The notes under the pieces were generated by a model. That model was not told the DNA's origin. It was given only the letters and a program-made list of their open reading frames with translations, and did not search any database. Below, piece by piece: positions 7,870 to 15,437 of a DNA stretch of 39,412 nucleotides. Every line of letters starts with the position of its first letter. The stretch's first letter is position 1. The translations under genes and the position numbers were made by a program. The stretch covers positions 1 to 39,412 of the forward strand of contig CAWUJM010000012.1 of NCBI GenBank assembly GCA_963922685.1, written 5' to 3'. The DNA is from JAHDBG01 sp963922685 (lineage in GTDB: Bacteria; Pseudomonadota; Gammaproteobacteria; Chromatiales; Chromatiaceae).

Positions 7870-8705
7870 GGTGTGTTTCCCAGCATGGGTGGCACTAACA
7901 ATTGAGGATCTATCTGGTGTCGGCGCAGTTTCATACGCCAATCCAGATGCGGCCCGGTGGTACGCCCGGTTGCTCCCACGCGACCTACCAGCTGACCCTG
8001 CTTTACCCGATCACCGACCCGGACAACCAGTTCGCTCAGATGTAATAATCCGGATGTGAGCTGGTGCCCGTGATCAATGACCAGAGTACCGCCTGAATAA
8101 AACATATCCGGTGCTGCCACCGTGACGATACCAGCCGCTGGTGCCACAACCGGCGTACCCGTCGGACGGGCGACATCCACCCCGTAGTGAGGGCGTTTTT
8201 TCTGGCCATTCAGAATGCGCTGACTGCCATATACGCCGCTAATCGGGCCGGTGACCGGCCAGATAAAGCCCGCCATGAAGTCCTGCCGGTCATCATCCCG
8301 GCGACGTGCTGCGCGCAGCAGACGGCTGTCACGCCGGACGCGACTGACCGCCTGCGGCGTCATCGGTGCAACCTTGTTATCCGGCAGCTGGATCCGCTGG
8401 ATCGCATACTGGCGTTGTGCTACCGTCAGGACGCGATGCTCTGTCGCGCCATCGGCATACCGGATCCGCAAACGTGAGGCCTCTGGCATATCGCGATCAA
8501 AGCCGATCAGAAACGTGCCCGTGCGACTGACACGCACTGGCTGGTCATCCTGCCACACGCGGGCACCGGGTATGGTGGTACCGATCACCAGACCGCCCTG
8601 TAACAGTGGGCCAGTTAAGGTGGTCTGTGCCCGGACCGGCAGACTCAGCAGCAGACAGCAGATCAGCCAGAACGAAGGTCGCAGGATAGGGAACACAAGC
8701 AGCAT
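7866..8705 (-). CDS. M23 family metallopeptidase, exported
   Basis: This 279-residue protein is a predicted periplasmic LytM/M23 endopeptidase or LytM-like regulator of peptidoglycan hydrolysis. An N-terminal signal peptide (MLLVFPILRPSFWLICCLLL, ending near VRAQ) is followed by a beta-rich domain and the C-terminal M23 domain. The zinc site HYGVDVARP supplies the usual His-x3-Asp, and HLSEL is present. The second motif, normally His-x-His, reads GPHLDWRM, so Asp replaces the last His, which is a zinc ligand in LytM. I recall HLDW variants in other proteobacterial members, so this may be a subfamily trait rather than a defect. I chose the start at 8705 for the signal peptide. The gene overlaps tolC by 4 bp (ATGA). 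Confidence 0.88.
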   Translation of the reverse strand: MLLVFPILRPSFWLICCLLLSLPVRAQTTLTGPLLQGGLVIGTTIPGARVWQDDQPVRVSRTGTFLIGFDRDMPEASRLRIRYADGATEHRVLTVAQRQYAIQRIQLPDNKVAPMTPQAVSRVRRDSRLLRAARRRDDDRQDFMAGFIWPVTGPISGVYGSQRILNGQKKRPHYGVDVARPTGTPVVAPAAGIVTVAAPDMFYSGGTLVIDHGHQLTSGLLHLSELVVRVGDRVKQGQLVGRVGATGRTTGPHLDWRMKLRRHQIDPQLLVPPMLGNTP

Positions 8706-8792
8706 CTGGTCAGGTCCGGATTCAAACTGAGAACACTCTTCAGTGCAGTGACACAACCACCTTCAGCGCAACTTTCAGGATGACACCGCGTC

Positions 8793-8814
8793 ATTCCGTG
8801 CGAAGTCGCGGAAT
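8793..8814. repeat. Small hairpin, possible dispersed palindromic repeat
   Basis: The sequence forms a hairpin with ATTCC pairing with GGAAT and GCG pairing with CGC around a short AAGT loop, with a two-base bulge. It lies in the 149-bp gap between suhB and the peptidase gene, in sequence (TGGATTCCGCGACTTCGCAC read on the - strand, then GGAATGACG) that resembles the 'GGATTCC...GGAATGACG' repeats scattered through many proteobacterial genomes. It has no T-run, so it is not a convincing terminator. One copy is visible in the window. Confidence 0.45.
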
Positions 8815-8854
8815 CCATAGTCTCCGGGTCCAGAAAGGATAGATTGGTCGCAGA

Positions 8855-9634
8855 TCAGCACCGTTGCTGCATAATCTGGCGGATGACCGCATGTATCCGG
8901 CGATTACCGGCCAGTATGTCACCGCTATCCAGTGGATCATCTGCGCCCTGCAGGGTCGTCACGATACCGCCGGCCTCCCGTACCAGCAGCATACCTGCCG
9001 CAATATCCCATGGCTTAATACGTTGCTGCCAGGTGCCATCCAGATAACCGGCAGCGACGAATGCCAGATCCAGTGCCGATGAGCCGCTGCGACGCAAACC
9101 CATACCTGCCGTAGCCAGAGCCTGCTGCAGATCGGCATAAATCGCCTGCTGCTCAGGATCGTTCATACCGGAAGAACAACCTACCAGTATGCCACATAAT
9201 CCTGGTTGCTGCCGGATGCGCAGGCGCCGGTCATTCAGCAAGGCCCCACCACCGCGTTCCGCAACATACAGATGATTGCGCACCGGCTCGTAAATCACAC
9301 CAACCTGAATCAGGCCACGATGACGCAGGGCTATCGAAACCGCAAAATGCGGCAGGCCATGTAAATAGTTATGTGTGCCATCCAGTGGATCAATGATCCA
9401 CTCATGGTCACTCCGACCCAGAGCACCACTTTCTTCTGCCAGAATCGCATGCGCCGGATACGCATCCTGGATGGTTTGGATGATCGCCTGTTCTGCCTGC
9501 TGATCGACCATTGAGACCAGCCCGTGTCCCGCCTTCCGCTGAATCTGCAAGGTATCCACCCGGTGCACATAGCGCATCACCAGATTACCTGCCTTGCGGG
9601 CAGCACGAATCGCTATCTGAGTTGCCGGATTCAT
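8855..9634 (-). CDS. suhB: Inositol monophosphatase family protein SuhB
   Basis: SuhB (259 residues) is a magnesium-dependent inositol-1-phosphatase fold protein; in enterobacteria it also joins the ribosomal RNA antitermination complex. Metal-binding motifs are intact: EES at the end of the first motif, WIIDPLDGTHNYLHG (Asp-Pro-Leu-Asp-Gly-Thr) and KPWDIAAG near the C-terminus. The N-terminus MNPATQIAIRAARKAGN is characteristic. The start ATG overlaps the rpe stop by four bases (ATGA). Some members of this fold act on other sugar or nucleotide phosphates, so the exact substrate is inferred from overall similarity to SuhB. Confidence 0.9.
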   Translation of the reverse strand: MNPATQIAIRAARKAGNLVMRYVHRVDTLQIQRKAGHGLVSMVDQQAEQAIIQTIQDAYPAHAILAEESGALGRSDHEWIIDPLDGTHNYLHGLPHFAVSIALRHRGLIQVGVIYEPVRNHLYVAERGGGALLNDRRLRIRQQPGLCGILVGCSSGMNDPEQQAIYADLQQALATAGMGLRRSGSSALDLAFVAAGYLDGTWQQRIKPWDIAAGMLLVREAGGIVTTLQGADDPLDSGDILAGNRRIHAVIRQIMQQRC

Positions 9635-10320
9635 ACCGAATGGGCCGAACGGATCGCCGTCTGCATCTTGTGAATCATATCGTAATAAGGTCGCAGGGCA
9701 TCTGGCCCGGCGTGAGCAAAGATACCCGAGCCAACCACAAAGGTGTCCGCGCCGGAAGCAGCAATCTGACCGATATTGCTGACCTTGACGCCACCATCAA
9801 CAGATAACCGGATCGGGCGATTGTCGATACGCTGACGCACCTGTTGCAGCTTTGCCAGCGTACCCGGCAGAAAGACCTGTCCACCGAAACCCGGGTTGAC
9901 CGCCATCAGCAGAATCAGATCCAGCTGATCCAGAACATAATCCAGATGATACAGCGGCGTGGCCGGGTTAAACGCCAGACCTGCCTGACAGCCTGCCGCC
10001 TTAATCTGTTGCAGGCTGCGATCCAGATGATCGGTTGCTTCCGGGTGAATCGTGATGCAGGTTGCGCCAGCAGCAGCAAATTCGTGAATCAGCTGATCCA
10101 CTGGTCGCACCATCAGGTGCACATCAATCGGTGCTGTGATGCCATAGGTACGTAATGCTGTGCAGACCATCGGGCCAACGGTCAGATTCGGCACATAATG
10201 ATTATCCATCACATCAAAATGGATCCAGTCTGCCCCGGATGCGAGTACAGCGGTACATGCTTCACCCAGCCGCGCGAAATCAGCGGCCAGAATGGAAGCA
10301 GCGATCCTGGCCTCCGGCAT
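9631..10320 (-). CDS. rpe: Ribulose-phosphate 3-epimerase
   Basis: Rpe interconverts ribulose-5-phosphate and xylulose-5-phosphate in the pentose phosphate pathway. The 229-residue TIM-barrel protein shows IAASILAADFARLG at the N-terminus, WIHFDVMDNHYVPNLTVGP with metal His and catalytic Asp, DVHLMV, AVNPGFGGQ and LSVDGGV carrying the second Asp. I chose the start at 10320 (MPEARIAAS): GAGGG lies about seven bases upstream within the end of purA, and the longer form would add ten residues and overlap purA. Spacing from purA is ten bases, and it overlaps suhB by four, so purA-rpe-suhB are almost certainly one transcript. Confidence 0.95.
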   Translation of the reverse strand: MPEARIAASILAADFARLGEACTAVLASGADWIHFDVMDNHYVPNLTVGPMVCTALRTYGITAPIDVHLMVRPVDQLIHEFAAAGATCITIHPEATDHLDRSLQQIKAAGCQAGLAFNPATPLYHLDYVLDQLDLILLMAVNPGFGGQVFLPGTLAKLQQVRQRIDNRPIRLSVDGGVKVSNIGQIAASGADTFVVGSGIFAHAGPDALRPYYDMIHKMQTAIRSAHSV

Positions 10321-10330
10321 AATCCGACCC

Positions 10331-11635
10331 TCAGTCTGTGGCACGAGCAAGCTGCGGATCCAGCACCAATGTATCCGCCCGATCCGGGCCGGTCGAAATC
10401 ACTGCGACTGGCGTATCACATAATTCAGCAATCCGCGCCAGATAAGATTTTGCAGCGGCTGGCAGTTCATCGTAGCACGTGATACCTGCCGTGCTGCCAG
10501 ACCAGCCTGGCAGTTCCTCATATACTGGCTCGCAGGCCGCAAACTGCCTGCCATCCAGTAGTGGTGTCGTCAGTGTCTGATCCTGATACCGGTAAGCCAC
10601 GCACAATTTCAGCGTCTCCAGACCGTCCAGCACATCCAGCTTGGTGATACACAGGCCGCTGACACTGTTCAGTTGCAGAGAGCGTTTCAGCGCGACAATA
10701 TCCAGCCAGCCACAACGCCGCTTGCGCCCGGTGGTTGCACCAAACTCATGCCCTCGCTCACCCAGATGCTGACCCACCACATCATCCAGCTCAGTCGGGA
10801 AAGGGCCGCTGCCCACCCGGGTGGTATACGCCTTCACAATACCTAGCACATAATGCAGTGCTCGCGGGCCAAGCCCGCTGCCACTGGCAGCCGCACCAGA
10901 TAAGGTGTTGGAAGACGTCACATACGGATAGGTACCATGATCTATGTCAAGCAAGGCACCCTGTGCACCTTCAAACAAGATGCGCTGGCCAGCCTGAGAC
11001 AGGCGATATAACTCATCCGGTACATCTGCGATCAACGGCTCGATTCGGGTACGGTATGCCAGTGCCGCATCAATCACCGGCTGACTGGCAAGTGGTTCAG
11101 CACCAAACACCTGCTGCAGGATCGTATTGTGATAGGCCATCACTTCCTGCACCCGTCGGCTGAAATGATCTGCATCCAGCAGTTCGTACAGCCGGATACC
11201 ACGACGCGCGACCTTATCCTCGTAGCAGGGTCCGATACCGCGCCCGGTGGTGCCGATCGCCTGTTGTCCCAGTGCTCGTTCCCGGGCTTCGTCCAGCGCA
11301 ATATGGTATGGCAGAATCAGGTTGCATGCACTGCTTACCTGCAACCGACCGGCGGTGGCAATACCGGCCTGTGCGAGGGTTTCCAGCTCTTCCACCAGAG
11401 CACTCAGCGACAACACCACACCATTGCCAATCAGGCAACGCACCTGCGGTCGCAGAATACCCGACGGAATCAGGTGCAATACCGTCTTTTCGCCCTGAAT
11501 CACCAGAGTATGCCCGGCATTATGGCCACCCTGAAAGCGCACCACCGCAGCAAATTGTTCTGTCAGCCAGTCAACAATTTTACCTTTGCCTTCATCACCC
11601 CACTGAGCTCCGATAACAACCAGATTATCCGACAT
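10331..11635 (-). CDS. purA: Adenylosuccinate synthetase
   Basis: PurA catalyses GTP-dependent joining of IMP and aspartate, the first committed step to AMP. The 434-residue protein opens with VVIGAQWGDEGKGKIVDWL, the P-loop and catalytic Asp, followed by GGHNAGHT with the catalytic His. It also has TTGRGIGPCYEDK, FEGAQGALLDIDHGTYP, GVVKAY-like GIVKAYTTRVG and the C-terminal TTGRKRRCGWLD. I chose the second ATG at 11635 because AGG lies at proper distance, whereas the ATG at 11641 abuts it. In many gammaproteobacteria hisZ is directly upstream; here a 1.2-kb toxin-antitoxin island separates them. Confidence 0.97.
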   Translation of the reverse strand: MSDNLVVIGAQWGDEGKGKIVDWLTEQFAAVVRFQGGHNAGHTLVIQGEKTVLHLIPSGILRPQVRCLIGNGVVLSLSALVEELETLAQAGIATAGRLQVSSACNLILPYHIALDEARERALGQQAIGTTGRGIGPCYEDKVARRGIRLYELLDADHFSRRVQEVMAYHNTILQQVFGAEPLASQPVIDAALAYRTRIEPLIADVPDELYRLSQAGQRILFEGAQGALLDIDHGTYPYVTSSNTLSGAAASGSGLGPRALHYVLGIVKAYTTRVGSGPFPTELDDVVGQHLGERGHEFGATTGRKRRCGWLDIVALKRSLQLNSVSGLCITKLDVLDGLETLKLCVAYRYQDQTLTTPLLDGRQFAACEPVYEELPGWSGSTAGITCYDELPAAAKSYLARIAELCDTPVAVISTGPDRADTLVLDPQLARATD

Positions 11636-11710
11636 AGTCATACCTGTTCACTGTTTCCTGCTCAAACTGCAGTAGGATGGTGTGGAGAGAACTGAGTTAT
11701 AAATCAGCCC

Positions 11711-11939
11711 TTACCCGATCATGCCTTGACTACTTAATTGATTTGAAATTTCAATGTCTTTTTTCAGTAATGCATTAATGACCTGATTTAGTGAGAACGC
11801 TTGCCCCTCAGCTTGAAGCTTCCCAATAAAAAAATGCTTTTACTTCTTTGTCAAGGTAAATCGGTATATCCAATTCTTCAATTGGCCTGTAGAACTTACC
11901 CTGTTCTGCACGACTAAAATCATATTCGTCTTTCATCAT
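11711..11939 (-). pseudogene. BrnA-like antitoxin, frameshifted
   Basis: Reading from 11939, the protein starts MMKDEYDFSRAEQGKFYRP and continues IEELDIPIYLDKEVKAFF, a BrnA-type antitoxin opening. The frame then breaks in a run of seven T (11828-11834) and stops soon after. Removing one T continues the frame as IGKLQAEGQAFSLNQVIN then ALLKKDIEIS, the expected C-terminal ribbon-helix-helix part. The start overlaps the brnT stop, the normal toxin-first order. As written the antitoxin lacks its C-terminal half. The cause may be true decay, polymerase slippage or a homopolymer error. Confidence 0.7.
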
Positions 11940-12250
11940 GGACACCTTCGTTGATATTCTTTACTTTCATTCCTGGTAGCTTTACGAGCACTGATAATTC
12001 TTACCAGCTCCATATCATCCTGATCTTTTAATGTATGTACTACGACGAGCACAACCTCATCCATTGATTTTCCAAGCAACAACCATCTGTCTTCACCCTC
12101 TGAGTGCTCCTCATCATATTTATTCAGAGCATATGGATCTGCGAATACATATGATACTTGCCCAAATGTAATGCCATGCTTCCGGATATTGATTTCTTTT
12201 TTGGGATCCCACTCAACTGGAGAATTTTCGGATGCTGAGACTGCATTCAG
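11936..12250 (-). CDS. BrnT-like toxin, start codon unclear
   Basis: The reading frame gives VEWDPKKEINIRKHGITFGQ, then VFADPYAL, HSEGEDRWLLLG, VVVHT and RIISARKATRNESKEY. These are the ordered motifs of BrnT, a RelE-fold ribonuclease toxin neutralised by BrnA. Family members start with a Met shortly before the E-W-D-P motif, but no ATG, GTG or TTG lies in this frame between the upstream stop and that motif. A CTG (12250) is the nearest candidate, and an ATG at 12246 is in another frame. The 5' end is therefore either frameshifted or damaged. The body of about 95 residues is otherwise uninterrupted. The 5' boundary given is approximate. Confidence 0.62.
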   Translation of the reverse strand: MNAVSASENSPVEWDPKKEINIRKHGITFGQVSYVFADPYALNKYDEEHSEGEDRWLLLGKSMDEVVLVVVHTLKDQDDMELVRIISARKATRNESKEYQRRCP

Positions 12251-12484
12251 TCCACCAGTTGCTGTCTGGTAAACAAGGGTTGCATGAATTTATCCATATG
12301 GTGTTTCAGTGGAACATAAGTCGTATGATCATAGCTTTTAACATCAACAGAAACCGGCAATGCACTTTCCTGAAATAAAGTACATAAACGGCCGATCAGT
12401 GCTTCTGGTATATCGCCATGCAGCACAAGGTGCCAGCACAGACTGTATCAGTCGCAACTGTTCAACGGTGATGCCATGCTTCAT
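12247..12484 (-). pseudogene. MNT-type nucleotidyltransferase remnant, catalytic core deleted
   Basis: The start overlaps the HEPN stop (ATGA) and reads MKHGITVEQLRLIQSVLAPC, the usual N-terminal helix of HI0073-type minimal nucleotidyltransferases. In another frame it ends ALIGRLCTLFQESALPVSVD then VKSYDHTTYVPLK, the family's C-terminal strand and helix. The Gly-Ser-Arg...Ser-Asp-Ile-Asp-Leu catalytic segment that should lie between is absent, and the frame changes at the junction. An internal deletion of roughly 20-30 codons explains both facts. This protein would be the partner of the adjacent HEPN protein. Confidence 0.68.
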
Positions 12485-12918
12485 GCAGACGTCTCAACGA
12501 CTTTCTGCAATAAGCACATATGCAGATCGTCCATCTGTTGCAGATAGTGATCCTTAATATCGCTGATGACGGTCGCAAATATTTTGCAGTCGTACACATG
12601 AGACACCTGGTTTCTGGCATCCAGTGCACGCATCCAGATGTCGCCCTCACTGATCAGGTGACTTTCAAAGGCCTTACGGATCACTGTCCTCGGTGTTTTT
12701 TGCGGAAATACGACATTTTCATATTCCAGATAGTCCGCCATCACCTTCCATGCCAGCTCCATCGTATATTCAAAACGCTGAATCACCCCTTCCTGTTCCA
12801 GCTGCGATAACTCACCTCGCTCCTGCTGCCATTCTATCGCTTCACGCAGCAGCATGAAGGCGCGCCGGTAATTATCAAAGCGATATTGCCATCTGGGCTT
12901 ATCCGGTTTACACGACAT
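12481..12918 (-). CDS. HEPN-type nucleotidyltransferase substrate-binding protein (HI0074 family)
   Basis: This 145-residue all-helical protein matches the HI0074 family, whose members pair with minimal nucleotidyltransferases in MNT/HEPN toxin-antitoxin modules. Family signatures seen are VIQRFEYTMELAWKVM, TPRTVIRKAF, and the HEPN-type Arg-x4-His motif in ARNQVSHVYD. In related HEPN toxins this motif is the ribonuclease site and the MNT partner silences it by nucleotide transfer. The gene is intact, begins 24 bp after the hisZ stop and overlaps its partner by four bases. Its partner has lost the catalytic core, so this protein either is harmless here or is neutralised by binding alone. Confidence 0.82.
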   Translation of the reverse strand: MSCKPDKPRWQYRFDNYRRAFMLLREAIEWQQERGELSQLEQEGVIQRFEYTMELAWKVMADYLEYENVVFPQKTPRTVIRKAFESHLISEGDIWMRALDARNQVSHVYDCKIFATVISDIKDHYLQQMDDLHMCLLQKVVETSA

Positions 12919-12942
12919 ACAGCTGGCTTGTGGCAGAGAAGG

Positions 12943-14118
12943 TTATTGCGTATCCGTGACCGGGACCAGCTCCCAGCCCCGGGCAGTCCGGCTGAGTTTG
13001 TGTTGCGCACCCTGCTCCTGCGGTGTGCCCGCCTGATCCGACAAGGCCTGAATCACGATATGGCCGGCAGCACGCAGGGCAGCAATCTCCTGCACCAGCT
13101 CCGGATCGGTCTCAGCTGGTACCAGAATCGTATCCGGTATGGCTGCCTGTGCCAGGCCTGAGGACAGCAGGGTCTTCAGGTCCGCACTGAATCCGGTGAC
13201 GGGACGAGCCCGACCAAATGCAGCACCGATCCGGTCACAACGTCCGCCTCCTGCCACTTCGTAGCCCTGACCCGGCACAAACGCCGCAAAGGTCAGGCCG
13301 GTCTGATAATGATAGACGCGCGCTTCAGCCAGATCATAATGCACCGGGAGTTCCAGGCCCTCTCCCAGCTGCGCCAGCTCATCCAGCGCAGTGTGCACCA
13401 CCGGTGGCGCAGCACGCAGACAGTCGCGTGCCTGATCCAGTACCTCTGCGGCCCCGTTTAACGTCACCAGAGCACACAACATGTCACGGTATGGTGCCAC
13501 CACATGCCGTTCGGTCAGCCAGCACATCAGGTCGGCTGACGCCTTGCGTTGTAAGATACCGGACAGTTCCGTTGCCTGCTCAGATGACAGGCCTGCCTGT
13601 GCGGCCAGGGTGCGGTAAATGCCAACATGCCCCAGATTCAGATGAATCTGCTCTATCCCCGCCTGCTGCAGAGTGGCCAGCATTAACTGTAAGACTTCAC
13701 GATCTGCAGCGATACCAGCATATCCGTATAATTCAGCACCAATCTGCAGCGGATTGCGCGTACCCGCCAGACGGTCGGAGCGGGCCTGAAACACGCTGCC
13801 GATATAACACAGGCGTGTGGGAGCCTCGCGCTGTAGCTGATGCGCATCAATCCGTGCGGTCTGCGGTGTAATATCGGCCCGGACTCCCAGTAACCGTCCG
13901 GATTCGTGATCAGTCAGGGTGGCAGTCTGCAGACTGAGCGCCTGATCCGTTCGGGTCAGCAACGCATCGCGATATTCTATCAGTGGCGGTATCACCAGCT
14001 GGTAGCCCCAACTGGCATATAAGTCGAGCAGTTCGCGCCGAAGCTGTTCCAGCTGCCAGGCCTGATCCGGCAATATTTCGTCAATCCCTTCCGGTAGCAG
14101 CCAGGAATGATGTGACAT
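12943..14118 (-). CDS. hisZ: ATP phosphoribosyltransferase regulatory subunit
   Basis: HisZ is a class II histidyl-tRNA-synthetase-like protein without synthetase activity. It assembles with short-form HisG to catalyse and regulate the first step of histidine synthesis. The 391-residue protein begins SHHSWLLPEGIDEILPDQAW and contains RADITPQTARIDAH, a motif close to synthetase motif 2, and VAGGGRCDR. It is shorter than HisRS and lacks the C-terminal anticodon-binding domain. Its start overlaps the map stop by one base (TGATG). The 24-bp gap to the HEPN gene means the toxin-antitoxin island lies in the transcript running from hisZ toward purA. Confidence 0.92.
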   Translation of the reverse strand: MSHHSWLLPEGIDEILPDQAWQLEQLRRELLDLYASWGYQLVIPPLIEYRDALLTRTDQALSLQTATLTDHESGRLLGVRADITPQTARIDAHQLQREAPTRLCYIGSVFQARSDRLAGTRNPLQIGAELYGYAGIAADREVLQLMLATLQQAGIEQIHLNLGHVGIYRTLAAQAGLSSEQATELSGILQRKASADLMCWLTERHVVAPYRDMLCALVTLNGAAEVLDQARDCLRAAPPVVHTALDELAQLGEGLELPVHYDLAEARVYHYQTGLTFAAFVPGQGYEVAGGGRCDRIGAAFGRARPVTGFSADLKTLLSSGLAQAAIPDTILVPAETDPELVQEIAALRAAGHIVIQALSDQAGTPQEQGAQHKLSRTARGWELVPVTDTQ

Positions 14119-14930
14119 CAGGCCTGCTCCGCCAGAGCCTGTTCTTCAGCCCGCAGGGTCAGGACTTCGTAGCCGACCTCGGTGCACAGAATGGTATGTT
14201 CCCACTGGGCCGACAGTTTGCGATCTTTTGTTACCACCGTCCACTGATCCGGCAGCACCCTGATCGCAGGTTTACCGGCATTCACCATCGGCTCAATGGT
14301 AAAGGTCATACCCGGCTGCAGCGTCATCCCGGTGCCCGGTTTACCATAGTGCAGTACCTGCGGATCTTCGTGAAAACAACGCCCGATACCGTGGCCGCAA
14401 TAGTCCCGTACCACACTGAAGCGGTGCTGTTCGACATAGCGTTGGATACAATACCCCAGATCGCCCAGCTGCAGCCCGGGGCGCACCTGGCGAATTCCGA
14501 TCCATAAGGCCTGTTGCGCGACATCCACCAGGCGGTTACAGAATGGCCTGGTGTTGCCCAGCAGAAACATCTTACTGGTATCACCGTGGTAACCATCCTT
14601 GATGATGGTAACATCGATATTCAGGATGTCTCCCGAGCGTAAGACCCGGTCTCCCGGTATGCCATGACAGACCTGATGATTCACTGAAGTGCAGATTGAT
14701 TTCGGAAAACCCTGATAATGCAGGGGTGCCGGTGTTGCCTGCTGGTGCTGCGTGATATACCGGTGACAGCGTTCATTCAGCTCACCGGTCGTCACACCCG
14801 GTGCGACATATTCGCTGATCATGTCCAGCACATCCGCCGCAAGACGCCCCGCAACCCGCATCTTCGCAATTTCTGCCGGGGTCTTGATAGTGACAGGCAC
14901 ATTTTTTGCGCCATGCAATGCTTGCATCAT
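14118..14930 (-). CDS. map: Methionine aminopeptidase type I
   Basis: Map removes the initiator methionine co-translationally. The 270-residue pita-bread-fold protein has all metal ligands: two Asp in NIDVTIIKDGYHGDTSKMF, His in GHGIGRCFHEDP, Glu in FTIEPMV and Glu in QWEHTILCTE. It starts MMQALHGAKNVPVTIKTPAE; a second ATG three bases on is equally possible. It follows folA by 12 bp and overlaps hisZ by one base, so it lies within the thyA-folA-map-hisZ run. Map is more often found near rpsB or in the spc region, so this position is unusual and may indicate a second paralog or a rearranged genome. Confidence 0.95.
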   Translation of the reverse strand: MMQALHGAKNVPVTIKTPAEIAKMRVAGRLAADVLDMISEYVAPGVTTGELNERCHRYITQHQQATPAPLHYQGFPKSICTSVNHQVCHGIPGDRVLRSGDILNIDVTIIKDGYHGDTSKMFLLGNTRPFCNRLVDVAQQALWIGIRQVRPGLQLGDLGYCIQRYVEQHRFSVVRDYCGHGIGRCFHEDPQVLHYGKPGTGMTLQPGMTFTIEPMVNAGKPAIRVLPDQWTVVTKDRKLSAQWEHTILCTEVGYEVLTLRAEEQALAEQA

Positions 14931-14942
14931 ATCGGTCTTTAT

Positions 14943-15437
14943 TTATCTGTGCTGGCGCCGGAACGTGACGAATGTGTACCGGACCGGCTGCCCGTCATGG
15001 CACCGGATACGTTCTGTCTCTTCCCATTCTGCCAGGTTGATCTCAGGAAACAGCCGGTCACCTGCCGGAGTAATATGCACATGAGTGATGTATAGCCGTG
15101 CCGCCCGCGACAGGGCCTGTGCATACAGGTCTGCACCACCGATCAGCATGATTTCAGGCCGGTCCCGGTAAGCAGCGATAGCTGCTGCCAGGCCCGACCG
15201 GATACGGGCACCTGCTGCGATATACGCCGGATTGCGCGTGATGACAACATGCTCACGCCCGGGCAACAGGCCCGGCAATGATTCCCAGGTACGACGCCCC
15301 ATCAGCATCGGCTTGCCCATCGTCAGGTGCTTAAAGTGCCGCAGATCTGCGGGCAGATGCCAGGGCAGCCGGTTCTGTACCCCGATCACCCGGTTATCAG
15401 CAACCGCTGCAATCATCGACAGATTCGGGACTATCAT
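14943..15437 (-). CDS. folA: Dihydrofolate reductase
   Basis: FolA reduces dihydrofolate to tetrahydrofolate with NADPH. The 164-residue protein carries the classic landmarks MIAAVADNRVIG, NRLPWHLPADLRHFKHLT with the catalytic Asp, MGRRTWESLP, and IGGADLYAQAL. The start ATG overlaps the thyA stop by four bases (ATGA). ThyA oxidises methylene-tetrahydrofolate to dihydrofolate, so the two coupled genes form a regenerating folate pair, an arrangement common in bacteria. No antibiotic-resistance insertions are visible. Confidence 0.96.
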   Translation of the reverse strand: MIVPNLSMIAAVADNRVIGVQNRLPWHLPADLRHFKHLTMGKPMLMGRRTWESLPGLLPGREHVVITRNPAYIAAGARIRSGLAAAIAAYRDRPEIMLIGGADLYAQALSRAARLYITHVHITPAGDRLFPEINLAEWEETERIRCHDGQPVRYTFVTFRRQHR

